DNA from: Omphalotus guepiniiformis
Taxonomy: Eukaryota; Basidiomycota; Agaricomycetes; Agaricales; Omphalotaceae
Direction of reading: 5' to 3'
DNA length: 64,000 nt
Assembly: GCA_028554645.1 (NCBI GenBank)
Contig: JAQOOI010000022.1
Location: forward strand, 2,666,001-2,730,000
Each line of letters starts with the position of its first letter. Within the stretch, counting starts at the first letter, position 1. Below, piece after piece: positions 24,301 to 36,591 of this stretch. Below the pieces are notes generated by a model. The model had not been told where the DNA came from and ran no database searches. It worked only from the letters and a program-made list of their open reading frames with translations. A program made the position numbers and the translations under genes.

Positions 24301-26267
24301 TCGATGAGTCTCGTTGACGACTTCGAGGCCTGAGTAGGCTCGCTCAAGGAGCTCTTGCATAATCAAAGAAGGCTCCAGCATAGCCAATATACGAAGCGCT
24401 CCTTGGGCTAGTCCCATGCTTACTGGATCTTTGGAGAACATTGCGAGCAGAGCGGGAGTGCGAAGGATGGTAACAAAAGCGCGGCGGATGGCTGGTGTTA
24501 AACGTCGCGTCTTGTGAGATACAAATGAGACTTCTGAGACGTTAACATTATTGAGGAGCTTACAACTGGAATTTTGCAATTAATTTGCTGCTCTTCTTGT
24601 GAACGCTGAGTAAACTCTGAGGCAAGGCGTTGTAAAAATGTTGTCAACTGTGTGTAAGCACCATAAAAGCGTTAGACGGCATGGTCAAAGCTGCATTTTT
24701 GACACCTACAGAGATGGTCCATTGCCCAGAATTAGACGGATGGAAGAAGGATTCAGTACTGGTGATCAGGCGGTCCAAGGTGTCCAGTGCCTTCGAACCC
24801 GCCAGGTAGCCAGCTTGCTGCGGAAGCTTCTCTGCTGGTCCACGAGGTGTGCTGCTGGCACTATCCCTTGCTGGCCCATCGGTAGAGATAGAGTATACAA
24901 TGATCTTTGCGAGCGCCTCTGTAAGGAATGAGATCGCGATGGTACTTATAGATCGCTTTGCCTACGTTGTCTGTTGACGCTCTTCTTGATCCTCAATGAC
25001 TGTCTGTCCGCCATAGAGTCTGCATGACTAGCCGTAGTCGAGGAACCCTAGAGAAGTAATTTAGTGGATGCTTGCGTTGTACAAGAAGGACATACTCTAG
25101 TTATGCCAACGGGCACATCTACGCAAGTGTCAGAACAGAACGGAAAAGTCAACAGATTTCATACTCATCGACCCCAAGCCTTTCCCCATCAGCAGCTGCC
25201 ATTCAGCTTCTGACCACATTCCAACGTCCTTCCACTTCGCTGCGCCACTGCGGTTACCTTCCGTTGCAGCTACTACATGCTCTTCGGCGAGTTCTCCAGC
25301 GAGATCAAGCAATCTGTCATCCAGGACACTAGAGTTAAACGCTTCCCATATCCTGAAGAGTGCCGGAATATAGAGTTCGCAATGTGTCGGGGGTAGAAAA
25401 GACGTGATGACAGGGATCATGGTCAAAACTGTCTGTGTTTTTAGTTCGTTGAATAAGCTAGTTAGGCAATAAAGTCTGCTACAAATCGCGCACCGATTGA
25501 GTGAGCAAAGGCAGGAACGTGTTGAGCATATTGGGAATCTCCTCTTCTGAATAGTATCGTTTCGATTGTTCAGCAACATACAAGAGAATGTTGAGGACGT
25601 TTCGCCTAATTCACCAAATTAATGCCAAGTGACAAAGCAAGACAATAAGAGCATTTACGATGAGTCTTGTATTCGTTTCTTTGCCCATAGCTCCTTCTGT
25701 AGAGCCATCCACAGAGGCTCCCACGGAAGTTGAAGATCAGCAGGTTCAAGCTTACGCCTGCCAGACTTTGTGGCGAGCAAACGAGATAGCATATCAGCCC
25801 AGCTTCGGATCACACGAGCCTCAATGCCGGGAAGAATGCAAAGTTCGTAGTACAATCGCACAAGTTTGGCACGGATAGACTTTTGCATAGGATATCGCAT
25901 GAGAATCCAGCTAGTGGCGGCATTCAACAACTGTAACAGGAACTACGAGCAACTGAACGTACCATTGCAGCATCCCATCCCACGTCGTTAGAACAAGCCA
26001 GTTGTGCGTCTTGGCACAAATGGCAATCTTGCCTACAATTTCCTCAAGCCGGGCCTGCATATATTCTGTATTCTCGCATTCATACGGGACAGAGTCGAGA
26101 TAAGTCTGAAGGGTTTGTTTCTGTTTCTCCAGGGAAGACAGATCGTTCAGATCCTCCGCAGGTGTATCCGAGTAGGACAGATTATCATCGTCCATGTCGC
26201 TGTCAAAGTGAGAGACGGTTGGATCTAATCCTACAGTGGAGATGACTGATTCGATGAGAAGATCCAT
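18366..26267 (-). CDS. BLM10: Proteasome activator BLM10/PA200
   Basis: This gene encodes a HEAT-repeat protein of roughly 1,900-2,000 residues that caps the 20S proteasome and opens its gate without ATP. It starts MDLLIESVISTVGLDPTVSH and continues through about thirty small exons. Recognisable segments are LDSVPYECENTEYMQARLEEIV, NVLNILLYVAEQS, HYDSLQKNYASAREYVV-type helices and the C-terminal HEAT unit DVLLDCLADENVEVREMASKVLSG. The conserved tail RQDTWH-like (SQDTWHKDQLAFDEDQLQSL) identifies the family. After removal of a 68-nt intron (18374-18441) the protein ends SYYA, the HbYX-type motif that inserts into the proteasome alpha-ring pocket. The final exon is only 8 nt (18366-18373). The start at 26267 is 201 bp from the divergent AIM18-like gene. 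The family call is strong; most internal splice sites were not resolved individually. Confidence 0.92.
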
Positions 26268-26468
26268 GAAAGAAAGAAAGGGTTGTATAACATACCGGAA
26301 GTAGGGTGTTTATATAACAATTAAAGAATGACGAAGCACAGGATGACGCGTCCAAAGTTTCTGGCAATAGAATTGCCCAGCTTTAGTTTTGCGGAAGAGA
26401 GACGCGTGTATATCTACATACGCACGATATCCTAAAAAGGAAGTCACCAAAGTCTTCAGCCTCCGTCC

Positions 26469-27549
26469 ATGTCCCTCCTCCGTTCTGCCAGGTCCGCGCG
26501 TCCGGCATTCCTGCATTTGCGACGACCTAATTCATTATCGAGCACAAACTGTCGGGCTTTTCACTTATCAAGTACCACCCACCGAATCTCGTCTAAGCAT
26601 TGGTTATGGGCAGCTGGCTTACTCTTGACCGTTCCGCTTGTTTTCGGGCGTACTGTACATCTCGATGCAGCTCTTGCAACAGAGCAACCCCAGAAAGGCG
26701 TAGAAGAAAGCTCTGATCATATCAGTGTGTCTCTCTACCTTCTCTTAATGCGCTGGACTCAAAGCACGTACTCCTTGGCCACGCAGTCGACCCCGCTACG
26801 GGTATCGAATTTCCCAAGACCATCCGCGTTGCATCAAAAGTTACTCTACCCCTGCTATACTTGGTAGGCGTAGGCGTCAGGACTGTGTCGTTTCTGGGAA
26901 TCAAAGTCTATTCAGTTGCTTTCTATGCCGATCTGAACAATCCTAACTTGAAGGTGAGTGTTCAGTGATTTTCTTTGGTCAGACACTCACGAACGTCAAT
27001 TCAGCTTGAACCGACCATGACACCTGAAGAGAAGATCCAAGAAATTGTCAAAACTTGCGCTTGTGAAATTCGTATCGGTAAGTTGTAGTGTTCAAAGACT
27101 GGCAGCTCTTTGGCTCTGAGTGTCTCGCAGTCCCTACTAGGTCCACCTCGTATACCCATCTACGAGACGCGTTCATGCGAGCTCTTAATGCCAGATTAAG
27201 TGACGGTAGAAAGCTTGGTTCGATATCTGAAGAACAAGCTCAAGAGGTTGCATCGCCAATGCGGAAGCTCAAAACTCTGTTTCCGAACACTCCTCTAGCT
27301 AAACACACACCATTAGACATCTTCCTATTCCCGCCAACGCCAGGTAAACCTCGCGCCCTGATTTTCCGCGATTTAGGTGCCATCGAAGACGACTGGGTCG
27401 CGACAGAATTCGTACTGCATTACTTTGAGGGACAGGGCCTCAGTCCGCCAGTAAGTCTCCATCCCTAGGCTTGATAATTGCATGCTGAACGGGTATTTAT
27501 CCAGCTCAAGAAGATGGTCGTGGACCGCGTCGAGACACTTTCAAAGTAA
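26469..27549 (+). CDS. AIM18: Mitochondrial chalcone-isomerase-like protein (AIM18/AIM46 type)
   Basis: The protein belongs to the chalcone isomerase-like fold family found in fungi as AIM18/AIM46, a mitochondrial inner-membrane protein of uncertain role that resembles fatty-acid-binding relatives. The N-terminus is a basic Ser/Arg presequence (MSLLRSARSARPAFLHLRR) followed by a hydrophobic segment, LWAAGLLLTVPLVFG. The diagnostic core is DPATGIEFPKTI, then LVGVGVRTVSFLGIKVYSVA. Later exons give MTPEEKIQEIVKTCACEIRI, VPTRSTSYTHLRDAFMRAL and DIFLFPPTPGKPRALIF. The last exon is KKMVVDRVETLSK. An early intron near 26731-26770 is unusually short (about 40 nt) in my reading, so the join there is tentative. 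It shares a 201-bp divergent promoter with BLM10. Confidence 0.85.
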
Positions 27550-27651
27550 TCTATATGTTCTCATATTATAAAGCCATCTGTGTTTGAAAAAGAGAACATG
27601 TTATTCATAATATACTCTATGAGGGCAACACACACCGGTGGTACTAAATAA

Positions 27652-28858
27652 ATGTATTTCGCTCAGGTGACTTATCTGAACCGACATTGGACCGTGGACG
27701 CAGATTCTATCAGTTCCCTCGATCTCGTCGACTTCCACGATGACCGATTACAAGTATCTCACTCGTTCGTTGCTCTCGAACATGAACACTTTGGCTGAAA
27801 CACTGATATTTCTATAGCTGAGCAGGTAGATCACTTTCTCGAGCATGGCTATGTAGTCATTCGAGGCGCCTTCACTAGAGAGAAGGCTGAAGAATGGACC
27901 AAAACAATCTGGGTCCGACTAGGCATGGATCCGAATGATAAATCGACCTGGGACCGGGAACGAATCCATATGCCTTTCCACAAGCGAGAAACAGTAGCAA
28001 GCTTCGCTCCGAAGGTTAGCATTCGCCGAATCTTTAGACCTGAATGCGATTGATCTTTGAGACAGGCCTGGGAGGCGATGCAAGATTTGCTGGGAGGTGA
28101 AGAACGCATTGATGAGAATAGCAGTTCCTGGGGAGACAGCTTTATAGTCAACCTCGGCACCTCCGACTTGGAGAATGCTGTCGACCGCATTCATCCTCGC
28201 GATTTGAATAATTGGCACGTCGATGGTGATTTCTTTGTACGGTAATTTCACTTGTTTCTGAGCTTCGAATATTGACATGCCCTCATAGGTCCACTTCCTT
28301 GATTCTCCCGAACAAGCGCTGCTAGTTATTCCGGTATTTTCTGAGATCAAGCCAGGTGGTGGTGGTACCTTCATCTCGCCAGACGGAATAGACCTGATTG
28401 CCAACTACCTTGCGGCTCATCCGGAGGGTGTATTGCCAACAGGTCTGTCTTTCACTCCTTCAACTTCCACTTGTCAGGACTTCAAAGAGGATCCTGGTTA
28501 TTGGTCCCACCTGAAGGAAGTCCAAAGATGCAAGAATTTCGTCGAAGTGACCGGAGAAATTGGTGACGTCGTTTTGATGCACCCGCTAATCCTTCATTCT
28601 GCGTCGAAGAATTATATGCGGGTGCCTCGTGTCATCACCAATCCTCCAGTTTCACTTAAGGAGCCGTTCGATTTTGCGAGAGCTAATCAACAAGACTATA
28701 GCCTTGTTGAAAAGAAGACATTGAAAGCGCTCGGTGTGGACCGATTGGAATTCAAAGCTACGACTGAAAGACGACGAGTCACACCGAAAAGGGTTGGTAT
28801 ACAAGAGAAATTACTAGAGGAAGAGAAACAAAGGCTTGCGGCGGTTCAAGCGTACTAA
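27652..28858 (+). CDS. Phytanoyl-CoA dioxygenase-like Fe(II)/2-oxoglutarate oxygenase
   Basis: The product looks like a soluble Fe(II)- and 2-oxoglutarate-dependent dioxygenase of the PhyH-like superfamily, which hydroxylate small molecules. The first exon is MYFAQVTYLNRHWTVDADS. After one intron comes VDHFLEHGYVVIRGAFTREK, the usual opening of PhyH proteins. The iron ligands are the HxD of NNWHVDGDFF and a distal His in VVLMHPLILHSASKN; the following Arg residues (NYMRVPRVI) could bind 2-oxoglutarate. A glycine-rich turn, SEIKPGGGGTF, lies between them. Joining exons 3 and 4 requires a GTACGG donor after DFF and an acceptor near 28289 (giving DFFVHFLDSPEQ). The C-terminus is charged and helical. 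The substrate cannot be told. The ATG at 27652 was chosen because only this frame joins cleanly to the second exon. Confidence 0.8.
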
Positions 28859-29327
28859 ACGCTTTGACTTCGAGAAATCATGACATGGCAAATTGTGATT
28901 GATGTAGTTGTTATTAGTTAGCTATGTGACTGTACCTGAATACTGCTGAATATATGCGCACATATGATATATACTATGGTGGTTTTCGAGACTCTCTGAC
29001 GCGGGTGGATGTGGCCGTGACAAGCGTGATTCTGCACGAGTAGTACAGTACTACATGTACTTACTTTTCAATGGCGTTTTCTGGCCCTCGAACCACTGCT
29101 CGACCCTGCTCGACCTTAGGTGACATCAGTCACTGTGACTGTCACCTGCCACCTTGCGCGCATCACGTGGTACGACGCGCCACGGTCATGCTTCATCGAT
29201 TCTGATCAACAAACGGACGCGTATAAAAAGGCGTGGTATTCATACTCCGATAATTAACCTCTAACCACCACCACAGTGTTCCTCAAGAGCTATCTCCCTC
29301 ATCGTCCTCCTATAACTATAAACTGCA
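28859..29327 (+). promoter_or_regulatory. Promoter region of histone H3
   Basis: The 469-base gap upstream of H3 contains an ATCACGTG E-box at 29162-29169 and a TATA box (TATAAAAA) at 29222-29229, about 100 bases before the ATG. A cluster of GTCAC/GTGAC words lies at about 29118-29150. Confidence 0.6.
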
Positions 29328-29904
<577 letters not shown>

Positions 29905-30127
29905 ACGCGCTGGGTTGTATTTTCATTTGATTAAGGTATTTTTATGTCTGTTGCTTGTATTGTTAGTGTTATAATGCCCCTGTGAATTATAATTATTTTC
30001 TTTTGCTTTTCTTTTGCTTCTTTGACGGCGCCTAAGTGTGAATGTTTGGTTGTGCTTCACGGCGCTTGTCTGAACGCGGCATGTAACAGTATTAGTAATA
30101 GCAATTTTGGCTGGATCGAGTCTTGCA

Positions 30128-31459
30128 ATGAACTGCCAGTGCCTGCTATTTCGCGCGCATACATTCTCTTCATCATTATCGCGGTCTTTGTCCAAGTCGC
30201 GCATCTCAGTACTACGGATATCCAGGAATTATGCTACACATCGCGATTCGCTGAATCCTTCTCAACTCTCTCAGTCGTTGGACACTAAACGACCTCCACC
30301 TCGGCCGGACCAGACTGTAGGGCCTTTCCAGCTGGGGGTTTCTCAATCACCCTTTGGAACTGAAAAGGTCAGAAAGTGGTCAGAGCTTAGTACCGGTGGT
30401 AAATGTAAGTTCATCTGCGCTTTTGCAAATCTGCCTGAAACCCACACCAATGACCTTCATAGTAAAACGGACCACTGCCCGCACGACAAACTTGGCTGTC
30501 ATTATTTTTGGAGCCGGTTTGTCTGCTGTGCTCGTCTACTGCGTTACCTCCGAACTTTTTTCGAAAAATTCCCCGACTGTCCTGTACAATGACGCATGCG
30601 AGCGGATAAAAGCGTCTCCTCAGGTAGGAGGTTTGTTTCGCGCTATATGGATTATCTGATGCGATATTTCAGGTAGCTAAATACTTGCATGGACCGTTGG
30701 CTTTTCATACCACTCCACCGTTACTTGAAAGGCCACGACACAGAAACCACCAAGTCTCTTCCCAGATCTTCCTCGACCCTTATGGACGCGAGCACATGAT
30801 GATGAATTTTTATGTCCAAGGTCGTGAGCCTGGTAGTGTCTCGAATGTATCGGATTCGTATCTTGAGGCTGCGACTAGGTGGGTTCATGAGAAATCGGAA
30901 CACCTCTCAGAGATGACTTCGGACGAGATGGTTCAGTGGACGAAGGATCGTTCATGGACAGCTTGGGAACAATTCCATCGCGCTTTCAAGTATCTAATTG
31001 GTGCACCAGTTTCACAAAATCCTATGCCTGAGTCCTCGTCAGATTCATTTGAAACCCACAAAAGTCCGGAGGGTAGTGCACAAAAGTGGACCGGTCTGTT
31101 TTCGTCCCTCAGGAGGACACGGAGTAGCTCAGTAGAGACTCCGCTGGAATCCCCTGGCAAGGTTTACACTGATGGGGAGGGTCATGCCGATTTCATTAGG
31201 GTAACAATTCCTGAAGGCTCAATATTCTTCCGCTGTAACTTACATCAAGTTGGCTTTCTCTAGAACAGCGACGGCAATTTCGTTTGCCGATACATACTAA
31301 TTGACATACCCAGTACGCCGTTTCAGACAATCTTAACTCCTGAGCTTGCATTCACACCAATAATCTCTAGACTCTCGCTCCCGAAATCCTGTGCGTGTGT
31401 TCGTGGAACGTGCGCCGAATGTACGGGAAAATGAGCCTGTATTGCGATGGAATTCATGA
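30128..31459 (+). CDS. TIM21: TIM21-like subunit of the mitochondrial presequence translocase
   Basis: Tim21 is an inner-membrane subunit of the TIM23 complex that contacts the TOM complex and respiratory-chain complexes. The first exon gives a basic Ser/Arg presequence (MNCQCLLFRAHTFSSSLSR). A single transmembrane helix follows (NLAVIIFGAGLSAVLVYCV), then the intermembrane-space domain with VAKYLHGPLAFHTTPP and the family signature YGREHMMMNFYVQG. The C-terminal part has a Ser-rich insert (about 31010-31160) and HADFIRNSDGNFVCRYILID. The end appears frameshifted until a 62-nt intron (about 31315-31376) is removed, which restores RNPVRVFVERAPNVRENEP and a stop at 31457. The ATG at 30128 was preferred because the open frame before it starts only at a TTG. 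It converges on VMA7. Confidence 0.87.
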
Positions 31460-31586
31460 GCTTTCGGTGCATTTTGCATGACCCGATTCTTGAATGTATT
31501 GTATATACTATTAGCAAGTACAATGATTGAAAAATGTCCTTCGTTGTGGTTGTGGTATAATGATAATGACAAGTACACCGATCTCC

Positions 31587-32174
31587 TTACTCCCCGAAAA
31601 GTTTCTGGACACGTTTCAGTATGGAATCCTTTGACGGATCTATTGCGAGTACAAGAATGATGAGAGCTAGATGGCAAAGGAGGCGGGCAAAGTCGTACCG
31701 TAAGGGTGATCTTTCGAAGGAATCTCCAAGAGAGCTGGAAATGCTTGTTGGTACTTGTCTACAGTCGGACGAATCTTCTCTGCAATCTGTGATAAAGCAC
31801 CTCAGTACTCGTGTCTGCAATTCGTTCTGATAAACGCACATGCTGGTTAATCAAAAGAATAGCGATATCCTTCCGTTCCGTGAACTCCTGAAATGCCGCT
31901 TCAATTTGAGCGACTTGAGTTTCTGTACGTGTCGAGTTGAAGATATAAGGGTATTCGTAAACAAAGCAAGTTCCAAGGCACATACTTGAATCCACCACTA
32001 GAAAATTCTTCTTCTGTTGTTCATTCATGTGTCCGATGCCAGCTAGGAGCAGACCTGTGATTGAATCCTTCGCTAGAGTTAGTTCAGTCCATTGATGAGA
32101 AATCAAGTTCTACATACCTCATCACCAATGACTGCCAGCAAGTTTCTATTCTTGTAGGAAACGTTTGTGGTCAT
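31587..32174 (-). CDS. VMA7: V-type proton ATPase subunit F
   Basis: Subunit F belongs to the central stalk of the vacuolar H+-ATPase V1 sector and helps couple ATP hydrolysis to rotation. The spliced protein begins [19 protein letters not shown] and continues [18 protein letters not shown], then [18 protein letters not shown]. The segments [20 protein letters not shown] and [20 protein letters not shown] are typical, and the end is [17 protein letters not shown]. About 120 residues over five exons fits the family length. All junctions read as normal GT-AG introns. It starts 135 bp from the divergent ECD homologue, and its 3' end converges on TIM21. Confidence 0.95.
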
Positions 32175-32309
32175 TGCATTCGTCAAAGTCTGCGGAGAGC
32201 GTTGTTTCAATGTTTGGCTCGTATATTGGCAATACGCCGGCTCGGCATTTTATTGTGAAGCCGCCGTGACTTGGTAGGAGTCTACTTCAAGTCGTTCTTT
32301 ACTTGAACA

Positions 32310-35305
32310 ATGGATATATTCAATCAAACACCTACCGTATCCGAGGATACTCTCCAGTATGCGCTCTATCCTTCAGCAGAACAATCTGACAAGGACTCAG
32401 TAACCACGCTTGCGGCTTGCGTACAGACTTTCGTCGATTCCACACTTCCTCCGGAATTTCTATGGCACCGAGATTCATTCGAAGTCAAGGTTGTACAGGA
32501 CCAAGTCAACAAGGGATGGATGATCGAAGGCCGAATGAGAGTCGGAGATTGTGTCGATGATGAATGGTGTACTGTATGGCTGTTAAGAGAAATCAGCTCA
32601 AAGTGGGACATTGCTATTAGGTATATCCATCCAATCACGCCGATCTATTCACTATATTGACTACCATTCTTAGTGTGTTCGACTCTGACGGAGAGTTTCT
32701 CCTAATAGAGGCCGCAGACGCGCTTCCCGCATGGGTGAAACCGACGAACTCTGAAAACCGAGTGCGCCTCTTTATCTTTGGTGAGGAACAAGTCGTTCAT
32801 TGCAAACTTTCCATAGGTCTGGATCTACAAGTCCCACCTTCATCTCATCGATGTCTCACACGTCTCTCCGCCCTTCAGAAATCATCGTCGTCGTACCGTA
32901 GCTGGACATGACAGCGACAATGAGGATAGTCAAGTACTGGATGAAACTGACGAGTTTCTCGCCGTGGACGATGCGCTTAAACTACTTCGAGATCCCTTGG
33001 CCGACACACTTGCTCCTCGAAAAGTTGAGGAGATTGTCTGGGACCGGATAGCCGAGTTCGTGAATTTCGGAAACGTACCTCACGAATTTTACCATTGACG
33101 TCTGAGTAGGTACCCCGCTGGTGTCCGGAGCCATGTTCATTTCACGAAATCGTACCTGCCCTTTGACATTGCGAAGGCCTTATCTGTCAATCCCTTCCTC
33201 ATTCAAAAAGCCGTTGAAGCCTTTTATACCCGAGATGCGATACAACTCCGTGTAAGCGTGTTGCACCACAGTGGGACTTGCAACGCTGACTGTTGTCCTA
33301 TAGTCGGCTCACCGGATGTCGCGTTTTCCTCCGCACACCGCTGTACTCACCACTGTCAAGATGACAAGGACCGCGTACGCTCAACTGGTTGGTCAGAAAT
33401 TTTTCCCTCCAAAAATCTTCGGCCGTTGGCCTGAAAAAGAAAGTAGCAAGGAATGGCGATGGCGTGACATTGGTATGAAGATAGTACGTTTCTTGTTCCT
33501 TGTAGAAGCTGTTGCAGTTTTGATAAAGGAGTAGGCCGTCGGATTCGAAATTCTCTATCAAGAGAGCAAAGGTCGAAGTGAGACGAATAGTTCTGCTGAA
33601 GGTCTCAAGTCATCGGTGAATCGTTGTTATACTGTGGCACGTTATTGCTTTCTGATCGTCAAGCTTAGGCCGAAGCCAGAAAGGATATTCTAAGGCGCAA
33701 CCCCGACTATAGTACATACATCCAAAATCTCACTGCTACCGGCTATTTCAAAGGAGAGATGCAGGGCTCACAATTATGGAATGAACTTGAAGACAAGGCT
33801 GCTGAAATATTTACTAACATCCGTAAAGAAGAGTAAGTTTCCGGTGCACTCGTTCGTTCTAGAATTTCACGTTTTTAAACCTGGTACAGTTCTTCAACGA
33901 GGCCCTCTTTTGCCACCCTAGTTATGTCCGCGATCTCTCAGGCCCAAACCGAAAATCCGATTACCAGTCAGGATGAGGATAGTGATGATTGGTTAAATAT
34001 CGATGCCGAAAGCTTTGAGAATATGTTGGAACAGACTAGAACCAAGGCGGCGGCCAAGGATTCTGAAGCCATGGATGTCGACGAATCAGATGATCACATC
34101 TCGCCGGAAGACCGTGCGGCATCAAGTCAAGCCTCACGGTTGCGGGAACTGGCCTCAAAAGTGGAAGAGTTTGTTGAAGGTGAAGGCGACATTGAGGGTG
34201 CTCAATTTGCCGAGTAAGTGCGTGAAATCCATCATGACATATTTATTGATTTGTTGTCTGTATAAAGTGAAATGTTCTCGGATGAGGACGACTTTGATGA
34301 TGATTCGGACAACGAGCAAGAAGAAGCCGAGCGGAAGCAGGTCGCCATGGACAATCTGGTACCGAAACTCGACCCCTCCGAATATGGCAAAATGCCGGCT
34401 TCTTTCCATAGCAATTCTCAAAGGGTGGCCTCCGCGGCAATGGAGACCAACGTTCTGGAGGAGATGGTTGATCAAAAAGGGGATATCGAAACGCCCCACC
34501 TTGGTAGACGCATCCGGGAACCTATTCTTCCGCGCGATAAGTTCGATGGAGTTGACTCTGACGACGAGACGGATGAAGACGAAAATGACGATCCGGAATC
34601 TGAAGAGGACCAGCCCCAAGTTGTCGGTGATATCGAAGTGGACATGGGAGAAGAGGAGGACGAATTTCTGGAGTTCTCTCGTCAGGCTCTCGGTATCTCT
34701 GATGCTCAATGGAACGATATTTTGCGAGACCGGATAGACCGGGGAGGTAGGCTATTTTCTTATTTCTCGTACCGGCTCATCTCTGATACGCACCAGCTTT
34801 TGTTCCTAAAAATACGCCCTCGATGAAGATGCCAACGGTCGAAATACCTTCCGGCAATGCCCACGCGGGGGAAAAACCTGTTCGGACTCCTGCTGCTGGC
34901 CCTCGACCAAATGTCAATCCTAATTTGGACTCTTTCGAAGCGGTAATGAAAGCTATGGATGCTGAGTTGAGTCACTCTCGCAGGCCTGTCAAAGCATCGA
35001 ATACTTCTTCGGGAACGGAGAAAAACAAGGAGAAAGGTAAAGGTAAAGCCAAAGTAACCTTCCAGGACGAGGATGAGGTCGAGGACGAGATTGAAGATAT
35101 AGAAGCAGCTATGGAGGCGGAGTTGAAGGCTGCTTTAGAACGAGATGATGAAGCAGAAGACGGTGAATTGGGAGATGCGAATATAGATTACAACCTCATC
35201 AAGAATTTCTTGGAAAGTTTCAAGAGCCAGGCGGGATTGTCTGGGCCTGTGAGCAACCTTGCTGGAAGATTGCAACCAGAGTGGAAACTTCCAAGAGATG
35301 GATGA
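32310..35305 (+). CDS. Ecdysoneless/SGT1 (suppressor of gcr) family protein
   Basis: This is a fungal homologue of the Ecdysoneless family, which supports transcription and pre-mRNA splicing in other eukaryotes. The N-terminal half shows PPEFLWHRDSFEVKVV, EGRMRVGDCVDDEWCTVWLL, EISSKWDIAIRVFDSDGEF and LLIEAADALPAWVKP, then VWIYKSHLHLIDVSHVSPP. After the intron near 32795-32818 come a Glu/Asp-rich linker and DALKLLRDPLADTLAPRKVE, then IVWDRIAEF. The C-terminal half is very acidic (SQDEDSDDWLNIDAESFENM is the conserved DSDDWL block) with Lys/Glu-rich stretches. It ends NLAGRLQPEWKLPRDG. Roughly ten exons are seen. Not to be confused with the co-chaperone also called SGT1. It shares a 135-bp divergent promoter with VMA7. 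Confidence 0.88.
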
Positions 35306-35467
35306 ATATACAATGTTTTGTTACTTATGCCTAGTAACTACAGTACTGTATTTCATGCTATTCTTGCTGCGGATCGCATTTCTCAGGCTTTGACTGATCA
35401 GCTATGCTGCCATACTCATCTTCAGCTTCAGCATTTGGTTATACCCACGGTTCTTGACTTCGTTCAT

Positions 35468-36292
35468 ATGATACACGCCGTTCTTATCTGTCAGTGGCTC
35501 ATGAAACCCCGTCACTACCAAGCTGATTCTCCGCAGTCAATACTTCTGGTGTACCTAGGCTCACTAAGTTCTACACCGAAGTACAACATTCCGTACAAAC
35601 CCTGATTCAGAAGATCTTCACTTTGGTTTATACTCGCCCTGTGGGACTATGCAATTTCCTGGACGCACCTGAGCTTGAACCGTTTCTCAATCAAAGCAAC
35701 GGAGAAGACGAACGCTGGCGAGTGGTCTACCGAAGTTATGCTACACTCTACTTTGTTTTCGTCGTGGACGGAGCTGAAAGCGAACTCGGCATCTTGGACC
35801 TGATTCAGGTCTTCGTGATTTGCCTCTTCATAGAATTCTCTAAATTATCCTGATCTATGATTCAGGTCTTCGTGGAATCCCTTGATCGCGCTTTCGAAAA
35901 CGTTTGTGAATTGGATCTTGTCTTCCACTTTGACGAGGTACGTGGCCTATGGCAGATGTGGGATGGATCCTGAAAATTAAGCTTTCTTTTTCTCCAGGTA
36001 CACCATATACTTGCGGAGATAATACAGGGTGGACTTGTCCTCGAGACCAACGTGGACGAGATTGACGATGCAGGTCTGTGAAACCTCCCACTTTCTCATC
36101 CAAAAAGGTGGAATCACTGATATTTGTTTTTGTTCCACTTCCTTAGTACAAACAGCGGCGAAGCTACGACGAGAATCTTTTGCCTCTGCGAACCCTTTGT
36201 CATTAGGAGGGGGATTGGCTCCTCGGGGAGGGCCCATGCAGACACCTCTCGGATGGTTGACAGGGAAGCTTACGGGCGTTGGAGCGCGTTAA
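35468..36292 (+). CDS. APS3: AP-3 adaptor complex sigma subunit
   Basis: The sigma subunit of the AP-3 adaptor, which sorts cargo from Golgi/endosomes to the vacuole. The first exon encodes MIHAVLI; the second resumes FNTSGVPRLTKFYTEVQHSV and QTLIQKIFTLVYTRPVGLCN. The longin-like fold continues with RWRVVYRSYATLYFVFVVD, ELGILDLIQVFVESLDRAFE and NVCELDLVFHFDEVHHILAE, then IIQGGLVLETNVDEIDDA. The C-terminal extension ends LGWLTGKLTGVGAR. Five exons are seen. The intron at 35809-35865 (57 nt) is bounded by a perfect 17-bp direct repeat (see findings). Length is about 190 residues, longer than AP-1/AP-2 sigma, as expected for AP-3. Confidence 0.92.
35801..35874 (+). repeat. Direct repeat bounding an AP-3 sigma intron
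   Basis: TGATTCAGGTCTTCGTG occurs at 35801-35817 and again at 35858-35874. The copies span the 5' and 3' splice sites of the 57-nt intron, each containing an AG|GT at the junction. Confidence 0.9.
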
Positions 36293-36591
36293 TGCTACCT
36301 AAATGGTTGCTACCAGTTTCACAGAAGCATTCACAGGCATTCACGCGTGGATACCCTTAACCATCACTTCGAATCCGTGCAGACGCGGACCGTACCGTGT
36401 GTCAGTTATCCGTTCTTTTAGGGTAACTGTGTTCCGAGAACCGTGTTCGCTACAGTGGTGAGCGGTTCTACCGACGGGAAATTAGGCTTGTCAGATCGAT
36501 GTTTCCATAAGTTCAGGTACTAGGTACATGTATACATGCTATGTATGAATCTATTTCTGTACAAACCAATTGAGGGCGGGAAGCTCCCACC

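Noticed and set aside
31300..31459. Apparent frameshift at the end of TIM21
   Set aside because: A 62-nt canonical intron joins IDIP to NSRSRNPVRVFVERA and ends at 31459.
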